Assembly: GCF_028369295.1 (NCBI RefSeq)
Contig: NZ_JAQMYP010000025.1
Location: forward strand, 62,001-126,000
Origin: Streptomyces sp. HD
GTDB taxonomy: Bacteria; Actinomycetota; Actinomycetes; Streptomycetales; Streptomycetaceae
DNA: 64,000 bases
Reading direction: 5' to 3'
Of the stretch, positions 25,121-33,432 are shown piece by piece (position 1 is the first letter of the stretch; each line of letters starts with the position of its first letter). A program made the translations under genes and the position numbers. The notes below the pieces were generated by a model. The model saw only the letters and a program-made list of their open reading frames with translations, ran no database searches and was not told where the DNA came from.

Positions 25121-26002
25121 ATGAGCGAGCAGTCCGACCGAGCCGCGGTCCCCTCCGACCAGTACGTCCTCACCCTTGCCTGCCCCGACAAGCAGGGCAT
25201 CGTGCACGCCGTGTCGAGCTACCTCTTCATGACCGGCTGCAACATCGAGGACAGCCAGCAGTTCGGCGACCACGACACGGGTCTGTTCTTCATGCGCGTC
25301 CACTTCTCGGCGGAGGCGCCGGTGACGGTGGACAAGCTGCGGGCGAGTTTCGCGGCGATCGGTGACTCCTTCCAGATGGACTGGCAGATCCATCGGGCCG
25401 AGGAGAAGATGCGGGTCCTGCTGATGGTCAGCAAGTTCGGGCACTGCCTGAACGACCTGTTGTTCCGCGCCAGGATCGGGGCGCTGCCGGTGGAGATCGC
25501 CGCCGTGGTGTCCAACCACACCGACTTCGCCGAGCTGGTGGGGTCGTACGACATCCCCTTCCACCACATCCCGGTGACCAGGGACAACAAGGCCGAGGCC
25601 GAGGCGCAGCTGCTGGAGATCGTGCGCGGGGAGAGCATCGAGCTGGTCGTGCTGGCCCGCTATATGCAGGTCCTCTCGGACGACCTGTGCAAGGAGCTGA
25701 GCGGGCGGATCATCAACATCCACCACTCGTTCCTGCCGAGCTTCAAGGGTGCGAAGCCGTATCACCAGGCTCATACCAGGGGCGTCAAGCTGATCGGCGC
25801 GACGGCTCATTACGTCACCGCCGATCTCGATGAGGGGCCGATCATCGAGCAGGAGGTCGAGCGCGTGGGGCATGACGTCACGCCGGACCAGCTGGTCGCG
25901 GTCGGGCGGGACGTGGAGTGCCAGGCGTTGGCTCGCGCGGTCAAGTGGCATGCCGAGCGAAGGATTCTGCTGAACGGGCGGCGGACGGTCGTTTTCGCCT
26001 AG
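25121..26002 (+). CDS. purU: formyltetrahydrofolate deformylase
   Basis: Hydrolyses 10-formyl-tetrahydrofolate to formate and tetrahydrofolate, balancing one-carbon and glycine pools. 293 aa. The N-terminal ACT domain runs YVLTLACPDKQGIVHAVSSYL (near residues 14-35). The C-terminal formyl-hydrolase domain has the active-site block INIHHSFLPSFKGAKPYHQA, GVKLIGATAHYVTADLDEGPII, and the catalytic Asp in DLDEGP. Full family length with ATG at 25121. It ends in front of a 23-bp-stem hairpin formed by two inverted copies of the dispersed repeat, which probably terminates it. Confidence 0.95.
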   Translation: MSEQSDRAAVPSDQYVLTLACPDKQGIVHAVSSYLFMTGCNIEDSQQFGDHDTGLFFMRVHFSAEAPVTVDKLRASFAAIGDSFQMDWQIHRAEEKMRVLLMVSKFGHCLNDLLFRARIGALPVEIAAVVSNHTDFAELVGSYDIPFHHIPVTRDNKAEAEAQLLEIVRGESIELVVLARYMQVLSDDLCKELSGRIINIHHSFLPSFKGAKPYHQAHTRGVKLIGATAHYVTADLDEGPIIEQEVERVGHDVTPDQLVAVGRDVECQALARAVKWHAERRILLNGRRTVVFA

Positions 26003-26025
26003 GAGCGCGGGGGTTCTGCTTGGCG

Positions 26026-26147
26026 GGCGGCTACGGGTAGTCGGTGGTTGCTCGCGCAGTTCCCCGCGCCCCTGAAGTACGTGCAGTGGACGTATCTCCA
26101 GGGGCGCGGGGAACTGCGCGAACGGCCCCCACGCACCCGCAGCCGCC
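26026..26147. terminator. bidirectional hairpin made of two inverted copies of the dispersed repeat
   Basis: A 47-bp element in inverted orientation (26026-26072) faces a direct copy (26101-26147). Their cores pair as a perfect 23-bp stem, 26052-26074 with 26099-26121, and the outer arms GGCGGCTACGGGT and ACCCGCAGCCGCC also pair with one mismatch. It sits exactly between the convergent purU and anti-sigma genes and most likely ends both transcripts. Confidence 0.8.
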
Positions 26148-26167
26148 GACGAATCGGCAACCCACCC

Positions 26168-27670
26168 CTACATCCGGCTCAAGCTCGCCGCAGCGAACAG
26201 CACATCCCTGATCGCCTCCCGGTCACCCATCTGTCCCGCCGCGGCCTCCGTCGGAGACACATGTCCCGCGGCCAGGCGGCAGAACTCCCCGCCGTCGAGC
26301 GCGATATGCGCCACCTCGTGCTCCGCGGAACCGACCGCCGCCGGAGAGTCCAGCGGGATCAGCCACTCCCCGCCGCCCGAACCCTCGATCTCCAGGCGCA
26401 GACTGCGGCCGGGCTCGCCGACCGGGACGAGGTGGCGGTGGGAACCCGGTGACGGCGCCGCCAGGCCCACGCGGCGGCGGGCCGCCAGGACCGTGGGGAG
26501 CATCCGGGCCGCGAGGCCGACCAGCTGGTGCAGATCGCTGCCGGACGGCGCCTCGTAGGGGTAGTCCACCGCCTCGGCGATGTCCTCGGCGTGCACCCAG
26601 CACTCGAAGGCGCGGTCCAGCATCGCGTCGCGCAGCGGCAGCTCGAAGTCGCCGTAGGGGACGGACAGTTTGCCCCCGCCGCCGATGCCACCCTCGGTGC
26701 CGTCGCCCGTGAAGGACACCGTGCGGACCAGGTCGTGGGTCTGCTCACGCCAGGGCGCCCGTACCGCGCGCGTGGGCGGGTAGTGCGAGGCCCGCCAGTA
26801 CGCCTCCGTGCGCGCGGACGGGGTCGGCCGGTCCGCGCCGACGTCGCCCATCGGGTCCTCCAGGCCGAGCGCGATCGCCACCAGCCCGTCGACCGCCAGC
26901 AGATGCGCGATGACCCCGGCGACGGTCGTACGGCGGCTCGTCGGCTCGTCCCTCTCGAACCACCGCAGCCGCACGGGCGCGTGCCACTCGGCGTCGCCGA
27001 AGTCCTGCAGCAGGGCGTCGAGCCGGGCCGTCTCCGCGTCGTACGGCGTCGCCCACCCGGGCACCGGAATGCGGGGCGGGCGGCGCTCCAGGCAGCCCTC
27101 CAGGACGCGGGTGCGCAGGGACGGGTCCAGGTCGAGGGTCTCGGCGGGATGCAGCAGGCCGACGGCCTCGCGCAGTCGGAGTGCCTCGTCCGCGCAGAAG
27201 CCGCAGTCGCCGAGGTGCTCCTCCACGGCCGCGGTCTCCTCCGGCGAACAGGCGGCCAGCGCCCACGCGCCGAGCAGCGACTTCAGGACCCGGTGTTCGA
27301 GGACGAGCGGGGGCCGGCGCGGCGCCGGGTCGGCGAGATCCGGCAGGTCGGCCAGATCGGGCAGGGGCCGGCCGGTGTCCTCGACGGAGGCGCGGGGGAG
27401 CGGTATGCGGGGTGGCTCGTCCGGGTCCGGTTTCGGGACGGCGGGGTCGTGGCCGTCGCCCTGGCCGCTGCTCATGCCGTCGGCTCCACGGGTGGTGTCT
27501 CCGGAACCGCTCTCCGCCCTGTTCTTGTCATGTTCCTTGCCGCCGGGGGAGTCGTCGTGGGAGGAGCCGCCGTGCGGGGAGTCGTCATTCGGCTCCCGGC
27601 CTCCGTGTCCCTCGTGTCCCCCGCGCCCCTCATGGTCGTCGTACACCTCGAAACGTCCCGCCTTGTTCAC
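26168..27670 (-). CDS. ZAS-type zinc anti-sigma factor fused to a mycothiol-dependent maleylpyruvate isomerase-like domain
   Basis: 500 aa, soluble with no membrane helix. The order is: an acidic, His/Gly-rich disordered N-terminus (1-110); a zinc anti-sigma domain with the ZAS motif HLGDCGFC (H-x3-C-x2-C, near residue 155), typical of sigma-factor antagonists; then a DinB/MDMPI-like fold from WHAPVRLRWFERDEP to FECWVHAEDIAEAVDYP; and a C-terminal MDMPI tail. It starts at GTG 27670, overlapping the sigma-factor stop by four bases. It is thus expected to hold the adjacent sigma factor inactive. The mycothiol-enzyme fold could sense a thiol conjugate or redox state. Reported ZAS proteins release sigma when Cys are oxidised; that mechanism here is inference. 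Confidence 0.85.
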   Translation of the reverse strand: MNKAGRFEVYDDHEGRGGHEGHGGREPNDDSPHGGSSHDDSPGGKEHDKNRAESGSGDTTRGADGMSSGQGDGHDPAVPKPDPDEPPRIPLPRASVEDTGRPLPDLADLPDLADPAPRRPPLVLEHRVLKSLLGAWALAACSPEETAAVEEHLGDCGFCADEALRLREAVGLLHPAETLDLDPSLRTRVLEGCLERRPPRIPVPGWATPYDAETARLDALLQDFGDAEWHAPVRLRWFERDEPTSRRTTVAGVIAHLLAVDGLVAIALGLEDPMGDVGADRPTPSARTEAYWRASHYPPTRAVRAPWREQTHDLVRTVSFTGDGTEGGIGGGGKLSVPYGDFELPLRDAMLDRAFECWVHAEDIAEAVDYPYEAPSGSDLHQLVGLAARMLPTVLAARRRVGLAAPSPGSHRHLVPVGEPGRSLRLEIEGSGGGEWLIPLDSPAAVGSAEHEVAHIALDGGEFCRLAAGHVSPTEAAAGQMGDREAIRDVLFAAASLSRM

Positions 27671-28251
27671 ACCGCACCCCCGTATCCCGGCGGCGCCCCG
27701 GGGGCGGCTCCGGCGTCGTGGGCCGTGGAGAGCAGTTGCAGGCCCAGGCGGAGGCGGCGGCGGGCCTCGTCCTCGGTGACGCCGAGGTCGGCGGCGGTCT
27801 GGCGGTAGTCGCGGCGCTGGAAGTACGCCAGCTCCAGCGCGGCGCGCAGCGGTACGGGCATGGACTGGACGATGTAGTCGGCGCGGGCGGCGACCGAGGC
27901 GTGCCGCACCTTGCGCTCCAGCTCCTCGGTGGAGCCGTGGCCGGCCTGCACCAGGGCGGCGGTCTCGGTGGCGCGCAGCCGCTGCACCGCGAGGCGGTGG
28001 GTCAGCGCGGCGACCCAGGAGCGCAGCGGGCCCTGCTTGGGGTCGTAGGTGTCCGCGTGCTCCCAGACGTGCGCGAAGACGTCGCGGGTGAGGTGGTCGG
28101 CGGCGCGTTCGTCGCCCAGCACGGTGTGCGCGAGGCCGTGCACCAGCGAGGCGAACCGGTCGTAGAGCTCGCCGAGGGCGGCCGCCTCGCCGCGCGCCAG
28201 GCGCTGCTGCATCTTGCGGTCCCAGCGGGGCGGTGCGTCCCTCTTCGCCAT
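27667..28251 (-). CDS. sigma-70 family (ECF-like) RNA polymerase sigma factor
   Basis: 194 aa. Region 2 is seen in GELYDRFASLVHGLAHTVLGDERAADHLTRDVFAHVWEHADTYDP (near residues 28-72). It has the typical DVF.HVW promoter-melting helix and RSWVAALTHRLAVQRLR. Region 4 is RRDYRQTAADLGVTEDEARRRLRLGLQLL (near 150-178), with a helix-turn-helix. It starts at ATG 28251, with GAGGGGGG upstream, and is translationally coupled to the anti-sigma factor. It is divergent from a STAS antagonist, giving a complete partner-switch neighbourhood. From memory this corresponds to SCO4409. Target promoters are unknown. Confidence 0.9.
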   Translation of the reverse strand: MAKRDAPPRWDRKMQQRLARGEAAALGELYDRFASLVHGLAHTVLGDERAADHLTRDVFAHVWEHADTYDPKQGPLRSWVAALTHRLAVQRLRATETAALVQAGHGSTEELERKVRHASVAARADYIVQSMPVPLRAALELAYFQRRDYRQTAADLGVTEDEARRRLRLGLQLLSTAHDAGAAPGAPPGYGGAV

Positions 28252-28625
28252 ACGGCCCCCCTCACCGGTCCGTGCCGTCCAGCCTGCGTCCACCGTCTCC
28301 TCGAATGTAGTCGGCACGTCTGAGAACGCACGCCCCTTTGTGGCAATGTGCGCCCCTCGGACTGTCATGGCTGGTGACGTACCTCGCACCCGTGGTAGAG
28401 GGCCTCCCGCTCGTGACGGGGGTCTCGCGGGGGCTCGGTCCCGCTCGGCTACCCGGTCACCGGGTGATCAGACCTGATCGAACAGGATCGAATGCGATTG
28501 GAACAAGCCTTTTCTGATCGGTGACCGTTTTCTGGAGGGAGTTTCAGGGAACAGCCGCTGGGCAGCCGCGCTGCAAGGAAGCGTAGGTGTGGCTTCCGTT
28601 TCGGCGAGTCCGGCGAGCGAGGGGC
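28252..28625. promoter_or_regulatory. divergent region between sigma factor and STAS gene
   Basis: 374 bp. It holds a near-palindrome ACCCGGTCACCGGGT (28452-28466), then direct GATCGAAC..GATCGAAT half repeats around 28477-28500. No housekeeping -10/-35 pair is convincing; autoregulation by the adjacent sigma factor is plausible but not shown. Confidence 0.4.
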
Positions 28626-29006
28626 GTGGTGGTGACGTTGAAAGTGACCGGTGGCGAGCGGGGCGACTGGGCCGTGCTCCAGGTGTCGGGCGAGCTGGAC
28701 CTGGTGACCTCGCCGGCGTTGCGACAGCATGTGCATGACGCGGTGGCCGAGGGTCGGCACAGTCTCGTCCTGGATCTCTCCGAGGTCATGTTCTGCGACT
28801 CCAGCGGCGTCGGCGTCCTCATCGCGTCCCGCCGGCTGATCCGCTCCTGCCAGGGCAGCCTGCGGCTGATACTCCCGGCACAGGGCGCGGCGGACGGGTC
28901 GCACGTCAACCGGGTCCTGGGGGCACTGGGCGTGCGGCGGCTGTTCGAGGTGTATCCGGACGTCGCGGCGGCGGTCGCGGACGACGCCGGACCGCTGTCG
29001 GCCTGA
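28626..29006 (+). CDS. STAS-domain anti-sigma factor antagonist
   Basis: About 126 aa, SpoIIAA/BldG-like. VLQVSGELDLVTSPALRQHV (near residues 16-35) and LVLDLSEVMFCDSSGVGVLI (near 50-70) match the STAS fold. The DSSG motif carries the serine that is phosphorylated by anti-sigma kinases in this family. GTG at 28626 follows GAGGGGC; two adjacent GTG codons (28629, 28632) are also possible, and a longer frame from 28587 is less likely. It is divergent from the sigma/anti-sigma pair. It would normally bind a HATPase-type anti-sigma factor; the nearest one in the window is at 33926, which is only a suggestion. Confidence 0.88.
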   Translation: MVVTLKVTGGERGDWAVLQVSGELDLVTSPALRQHVHDAVAEGRHSLVLDLSEVMFCDSSGVGVLIASRRLIRSCQGSLRLILPAQGAADGSHVNRVLGALGVRRLFEVYPDVAAAVADDAGPLSA

Positions 29007-29101
29007 GCCGGGCCGATACCGCATCGGCGGTCTGAGCCGGGCCGATATCGCTTCGGCGGTCTGAGCCGGGCAAATACCCCACCAGCGGCCTGAGCAGTGC
29101 C
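29003..29101. repeat. 29-bp tandem repeat at the end of the STAS gene
   Basis: CTGAGCCGGGCCGATAYCGC.. units at 29003-29031, 29032-29060 and 29061-29089 (the last diverged), plus a partial copy to 29101. The first unit contains the STAS stop codon. Confidence 0.85.
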
Positions 29102-29243
29102 GAGTCCCTCGAAGTGCCACATCGTTGTCCCAAAATTCCCCCGGTCTTGGCACAACCGCCGTTTTACCGCGCCCCGACCGCCCCCGGCGTCGTACGCTCC
29201 GTTGCAGATGCACCCCACGTGACGTAAGGCGGCCCCACAAGAC

Positions 29244-29756
29244 ATGGTCAGCAGCGAGTACGAGCGCAGGATCGCGGCCCGGTTCGCCGGCTTCGACCAG
29301 GACGGCAACGGCTACATCGACCGTGAGGACTTCAACGCGGCGGCCAAGGCGCTGCTCGCGGAGTTCGGCACCACCGCCCGCTCCGACAAGGGCCAGGCCC
29401 TGTACATCGGCGCGGAGGCGTTCTGGCAGGGCATGGCCGGCATCGCGGACCGCGACGGCGACCAGCGCATCACCCGCGAGGAGTTCGTGAACGGCGCGGT
29501 CAAGCGGCTGCGCGACAACCCGGAGCGGTTCGCGGAGATCGCCCGCCCCTTCCTGCACGGCGCCCTCGCCGTGGCGGACCCCGACGGCGACGGATACGCC
29601 ACCGTCGACGACACCGCGCGCGTGCTCGTCAGCCTCGGCGTCCAGGAGGACGTGGCCCGGGCGGCGGCCGCCACACTGGACGCGGACAGCGACGGCAAGG
29701 TGGCCGAGGGCGAGATCGTGACGGCGTTCGCCCGCTACTTCACGGTCCCCGAGTGA
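29244..29756 (+). CDS. EF-hand calcium-binding protein (four loops)
   Basis: 170 aa. Four canonical 12-residue loops are visible: DQDGNGYIDRED, DRDGDQRITREE, DPDGDGYATVDD and DADSDGKVAEGE, arranged as two pairs. This is the layout of calerythrin and sarcoplasmic calcium-binding proteins. Each loop keeps acidic residues at positions 1, 3, 5 and 12 apart from small substitutions (loop 3 ends DD, loop 4 begins DAD). It should bind Ca2+ in the cytoplasm as a buffer or signal protein; there is no signal peptide. ATG at 29244 has no obvious Shine-Dalgarno. Confidence 0.92.
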   Translation: MVSSEYERRIAARFAGFDQDGNGYIDREDFNAAAKALLAEFGTTARSDKGQALYIGAEAFWQGMAGIADRDGDQRITREEFVNGAVKRLRDNPERFAEIARPFLHGALAVADPDGDGYATVDDTARVLVSLGVQEDVARAAAATLDADSDGKVAEGEIVTAFARYFTVPE

Positions 29757-29759
29757 TCC

Positions 29760-31268
29760 CTACGCCGTTCCCGAGAACCGCTCCCTGAGCCGGTACTTCA
29801 GCACCTTCCGCAGGGTCTCGTTGCGCGGAAGGGCGTCCACCACCTCCAGCTGCTCCGGCAGCTTGTGCGTCGACAGCCCTTCCCCGCGCAGATACGACGT
29901 CAGCGCCCCCAGGGTGAGCCGCTCCGCGCCGGCCGGCTGTTCCACCACCGCGCAGACCCGCTCCCCGCGCTCCGGGTCCGGCAGCCCGATCACCGCGACG
30001 TCTCCGACCGCCGGATGCCGGTGCAGCAGATCCTCGATCTCCTTCGCCGAGATGTTCTCGCCCTTGCGGATGATCACGTCCTTGAGGCGACCGGTCAGCA
30101 CCAGATGCCCGCTGCCCGTCAGATACCCGAGGTCACCGGTCCGCAGGAACCCCTCCTCGTCGAAGGCCGCCGCAGACTGTGCCGGATCCAGATAGCCCCG
30201 GCACACCGCCTCCCCGCGCAGCCGCACCTCCCCCTCCACGATCCGGACCTCCATCTGCCGCGGCGGCCGTCCCTCCGTCGTCGCCAGGTTCTCCGCCGTG
30301 TCGTCCGGCGCCCCCATCGTGATCATCGGCACCTCGGTCATGCCGTAGCCGTGGGTGAGCTGCACCCCCATCTCGCGGACCACGGCGTGATAGAGCTCCG
30401 GTGGCTTCGGCGCCCCGCCGCCCGCCAGCAGCCGCAGCGAGGGGACGACCTTCGCGCCGTCCGGCTGCCTGCGCTGCTCGTTCAGGAACATCGAGTAGAA
30501 GGCCGTCGACCCGCCGGCGATCGTCACGCCGTGCGCGCGGTACGCCTCCAGCGCGTCCGGCAGCGCGAACTGCTCGAACATCACCGCCGGGAAGCCGTAC
30601 AGCAGCAGCATCACCATGTAGTCGGGGCCGCCTATGTGGGCGTACGGGAAGGCGATCGACCCGATGTCGTCGGCCCTCGGACGCAGTGCGTGCGCCAGGC
30701 AGGAGCCGCCCGCGATCAGGGAACGGTCCGTGTGCAGGACGCCCTTGGGGTCGGACGTGGTCCCCGAGGTCCAGTAGATCCAGCGCACCGAGGTGCCCTC
30801 GGCGGGCGGCGGGGGCAGCACCGCGGGATCGCCGTCGGGCAGGGTGTCGTACGCCTCGAAGATCCCCTTCGCGCCGAGGCGCCGCGCCATCTCGGTGTGG
30901 TCGAAGCCCCGCCACTCGCCCGGCACCGCGAAGAACTCCGCCTTCGACTCCCGCAGCGCGAACCCGACTTCACGGTCCCGGTAGAACGGGATGACCGGCG
31001 ACTGCACGGCGCCGAGGCGGGCCAGCGCGAAGGACAGCAGGGCCGTCTCGATCCGGGTGGGCAGCTGCCAGGCGACGACCGTGCCGGGGCGTACGCCCAT
31101 GTCGTACAGGCCGGCCGCCACCCGCTCGGCACGCGCGCGTAGCTCGCCGAAGGACAGCGAGCGGGCGTCCTGGAGGAGGACCGGGCGGTCGGGGGTGTGC
31201 GCGGCGCGGGCGGCGACCAGGTCCCAGAGGGTGCGCGAGGAACTCAGGGTGTGAGCGATGTCGTACAT
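29760..31268 (-). CDS. AMP-forming acyl-CoA synthetase (cyclohexanecarboxylate/fatty-acid-CoA ligase type)
   Basis: 502 aa. Motifs: IYWTSGTTSDPKGVLHTD (near residue 170), QLTHGYGMTEVP (near 300), TGDLGYLTGSGHLVLTGRLKDVIIRKGENIS (hinge Asp/Arg and catalytic lysine region, near 395-425), and a C-terminal lobe ending RERFSGTA. It activates a carboxylic acid; resemblance is to cyclohexanecarboxylate- and long-chain-CoA ligases rather than the 4CL at 3137. ATG at 31268 follows CAGGGGGCC. It is divergent from acyl-CoA dehydrogenases, and two shared operators lie in the 150-bp gap, so it probably starts a pathway of the same regulon. Confidence 0.9.
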   Translation of the reverse strand: MYDIAHTLSSSRTLWDLVAARAAHTPDRPVLLQDARSLSFGELRARAERVAAGLYDMGVRPGTVVAWQLPTRIETALLSFALARLGAVQSPVIPFYRDREVGFALRESKAEFFAVPGEWRGFDHTEMARRLGAKGIFEAYDTLPDGDPAVLPPPPAEGTSVRWIYWTSGTTSDPKGVLHTDRSLIAGGSCLAHALRPRADDIGSIAFPYAHIGGPDYMVMLLLYGFPAVMFEQFALPDALEAYRAHGVTIAGGSTAFYSMFLNEQRRQPDGAKVVPSLRLLAGGGAPKPPELYHAVVREMGVQLTHGYGMTEVPMITMGAPDDTAENLATTEGRPPRQMEVRIVEGEVRLRGEAVCRGYLDPAQSAAAFDEEGFLRTGDLGYLTGSGHLVLTGRLKDVIIRKGENISAKEIEDLLHRHPAVGDVAVIGLPDPERGERVCAVVEQPAGAERLTLGALTSYLRGEGLSTHKLPEQLEVVDALPRNETLRKVLKYRLRERFSGTA

Positions 31269-31297
31269 GACGGCCCCCTGCCACCGGATAGGTGTAG

Positions 31298-31312
31298 CTG
31301 ACGGTCAGTCAG
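31298..31312. promoter_or_regulatory. shared operator, site A
   Basis: CTGACGGTCAGTCAG matches CTGACGNNNCGTCAG with one mismatch (C to A in the right half). It lies 30 bp upstream of the divergent CoA-ligase gene. Confidence 0.65.
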
Positions 31313-31383
31313 ATCGTGGGCAGAGCGTAGGGCCCACCGCCTTGTCGGTCCAGGGGTGCGGGACTTAGCCTTCCCGCAGAGCG

Positions 31384-31406
31384 ATATCTGACGGCTCATC
31401 AGATAT
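31384..31406. promoter_or_regulatory. shared operator, site B, extended palindrome
   Basis: The core CTGACGGCTCATCAG at 31388-31402 has one mismatch to the consensus. ATAT at 31384-31387 and 31403-31406 extends it to a 23-bp palindrome with 8-bp outer arms. It precedes the acyl-CoA dehydrogenase gene. Confidence 0.7.
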
Positions 31407-31419
31407 GGAGTGGCCGCAC

Positions 31420-32553
31420 ATGGACCTCGCCCACACGCCACAGGAGGAGGAGTTCCGGGCGCGGCTGCGGGAGTGGCTGGGCGAAGTGCTGCCCGCACTC
31501 CCGCCGAAGCCCTCCCCGGACGACTGGCCGGGGCGCCGCGCCTACGACCTCGGCTGGCAGCGCAGGCTGTACGACGCCGGGTACGGCGATGTCCACTGGG
31601 GTGCCTCGCCGAGCACCCGCCTGATCTTCCTGGAGGAGACCGAGAAGGCGGGCGCCCCTTACGTGGGCGCGGGCTTCGTGGGGCTGCTGCACGCGGGGCC
31701 CACCATCGCCGCCGAGGGAACCCCCGAGCAGCGGGCGCGCTGGCTGCCGCCGATCCTGCGCGGGGACGAGGTCTGGTGCCAGGGCTTCAGTGAACCGGAC
31801 GCCGGATCCGACCTCGCGGCACTGCGCACACGCGCGCGTAGGGACGGCGACGACTATGTGGTGAGCGGGTCCAAGATCTGGACCTCCCATGCCGAAGTGG
31901 CCGACTGGTGCGAGCTGTTGGTGCGCACCGACCCGGCGGCAGAGAAACACCGGGGCATCAGCTGGCTCGCCATGCCCATGGACGCGCCGGGCATCACCGT
32001 ACGGCCGCTGAGAACCCTGGCCGGGTCGGCCGAGTTCGCCGAGATGTTCCTCGACGAGGTCCGCGTGCCGGTCGCCAACCGGGTCGGGGGCGAGAACGAC
32101 GGCTGGCGCGTGACGATGGTGACCCTGTCCTTCGAACGCGGCACGGCCTTCGTGGGCGAGGTCGTCGCCTGCCGCCGTGTGCTGCGCGAACTCGCCGCCG
32201 AGGCGCACAAGAACGGCCGCTGGGACGACCCGGTGCTGCGCCGGAGGCTGGGGCGGCTGAACGCCGAGTTCCGGGCTCTGTGGCGGCTCACGCAGTGGAA
32301 CGTGAGCGAGGCGGAACTGACCGGCGGGGTACCGGGCGTCGGGGGTTCGGTTTTCAAACTGAGGTATTCGCACGCCCGTCAGGAGCTCTACGACGCCGCC
32401 GCCGACGTCCTGGGGCCGGACTCGCTCGACCTCGACCGGCCGTGGGTGCTCGACCGGCTGTCCTCGCTGTCGTACACCATCGCCGCCGGCACCTCGCAGA
32501 TCCAGCGGAACATCGTGGCCGAGCGGATCCTCGGGCTGCCGAAGGGGCGATGA
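31420..32553 (+). CDS. acyl-CoA dehydrogenase, larger subunit type
   Basis: 377 aa. CQGFSEPDAGSDLAALRT (near residue 124) and VSGSKIWTSHAEVADW are the FAD/substrate signatures; the C-terminus ends ERILGLPKGR. The loop that carries the MCAD catalytic Glu reads IAAGTSQIQRN (Ala in the Glu position), as in several actinobacterial FadE-type heteromers. GGAG at 31407-31410 precedes ATG 31420 by nine bases, so that start is preferred over ATG 31405, which lies inside the operator. It overlaps or abuts the short dehydrogenase at 32557, and the two probably form a heteromeric enzyme. Substrate unknown; site B controls it. Confidence 0.9.
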   Translation: MDLAHTPQEEEFRARLREWLGEVLPALPPKPSPDDWPGRRAYDLGWQRRLYDAGYGDVHWGASPSTRLIFLEETEKAGAPYVGAGFVGLLHAGPTIAAEGTPEQRARWLPPILRGDEVWCQGFSEPDAGSDLAALRTRARRDGDDYVVSGSKIWTSHAEVADWCELLVRTDPAAEKHRGISWLAMPMDAPGITVRPLRTLAGSAEFAEMFLDEVRVPVANRVGGENDGWRVTMVTLSFERGTAFVGEVVACRRVLRELAAEAHKNGRWDDPVLRRRLGRLNAEFRALWRLTQWNVSEAELTGGVPGVGGSVFKLRYSHARQELYDAAADVLGPDSLDLDRPWVLDRLSSLSYTIAAGTSQIQRNIVAERILGLPKGR

Positions 32554-32556
32554 CGG

Positions 32557-33432
32557 ATGCGTTTCCAACTCACGGACGACCAGCGGGCGTTGCGGGACGG
32601 CGTGCGGGAACTGCTGACGCGGCGCTTCGACGCGCAGGCGCTGCGGGCCGCGGCCGACGAGCCCGGACGCCTGGACCGGGCGCTGTGGCGGGAGCTCGGC
32701 GCGGCCGGGTTCTTCGCGCTACGGCTGCCGGAGGCGGACGGCGGGGTCGGACTCGGGTTGCCCGAGACGGTGTTGGCCTTCGAGGAGGCGGGTCGGGCAC
32801 TGCTGCCCGGCCCCCTGGTGGCCACGCATCTCGCGGCGGAGGAGGTGCCGGGAGCGGCCACCGGCGAGGTCGTCGTGGCGGCCGTGGGCAACGGCCTGGT
32901 GGAGTGGCTCGCCGAGGCCGACGTCGTACGGGGCGACGCGACCGGGGCCGTACCGCTGCGGTCGGTCGACCCGCTGACGCCCCTGCACCGGGTTCCCGTG
33001 GCCTCGGACGCGGACCCCGTCGCCGTACTCCTCACCGCGGCCGAGCAACTCGGCGGCGCCACACGCGCGTGCGAGCTGGCCGTGCAACACGCCCGGACGC
33101 GCGAGCAGTTCGGGCAGCCGATCGGGGCCTTCCAGGCGATCAAGCATCTGTGCGCGGAGATGCTGGTGCGGACGGAGACCGCCCGCGCGGCCGTCTACGC
33201 GGCGGCCGTCACCGCCGACCCCGTCGACGTCGACACCGCCCGGCTGCTCGCCGACGAGGCGGCCGTACGCGGCGCGCGGGACTGTCTCCAGGTGCACGGC
33301 GGCATGGGATTCACCTGGGAGTTCGAGGTCCACCTGCATCTGAAGCGCGCATGGGTGCGAACGCACCGTACGGCGGACGCTACGCAGAGTGAGGAGCGAT
33401 TGGCGGCCACGCTTCTCGTCGAATCGAGGTGA
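32557..33432 (+). CDS. acyl-CoA dehydrogenase-like subunit, short form
   Basis: 291 aa against the usual 370-390. The N-terminal helices (TDDQRALRDGVRELLTRRF) and the C-terminal domain (ARTREQFGQPIGAFQAIKH, QVHGGMGFTWEFEVHLHLKRAW) are present. The central beta domain, which normally contacts substrate and FAD, is strongly reduced (residues about 110-165). The HGGMGFTWE..HL..KRA block is characteristic of the smaller partner in alpha2beta2 FadE heterotetramers known from mycobacterial sterol degradation. It starts three bases after the larger subunit, consistent with a fixed stoichiometry. The deletion is in frame and the C-terminal motifs are intact, so it looks like a true subunit and not decay. 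Confidence 0.88.
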   Translation: MRFQLTDDQRALRDGVRELLTRRFDAQALRAAADEPGRLDRALWRELGAAGFFALRLPEADGGVGLGLPETVLAFEEAGRALLPGPLVATHLAAEEVPGAATGEVVVAAVGNGLVEWLAEADVVRGDATGAVPLRSVDPLTPLHRVPVASDADPVAVLLTAAEQLGGATRACELAVQHARTREQFGQPIGAFQAIKHLCAEMLVRTETARAAVYAAAVTADPVDVDTARLLADEAAVRGARDCLQVHGGMGFTWEFEVHLHLKRAWVRTHRTADATQSEERLAATLLVESR

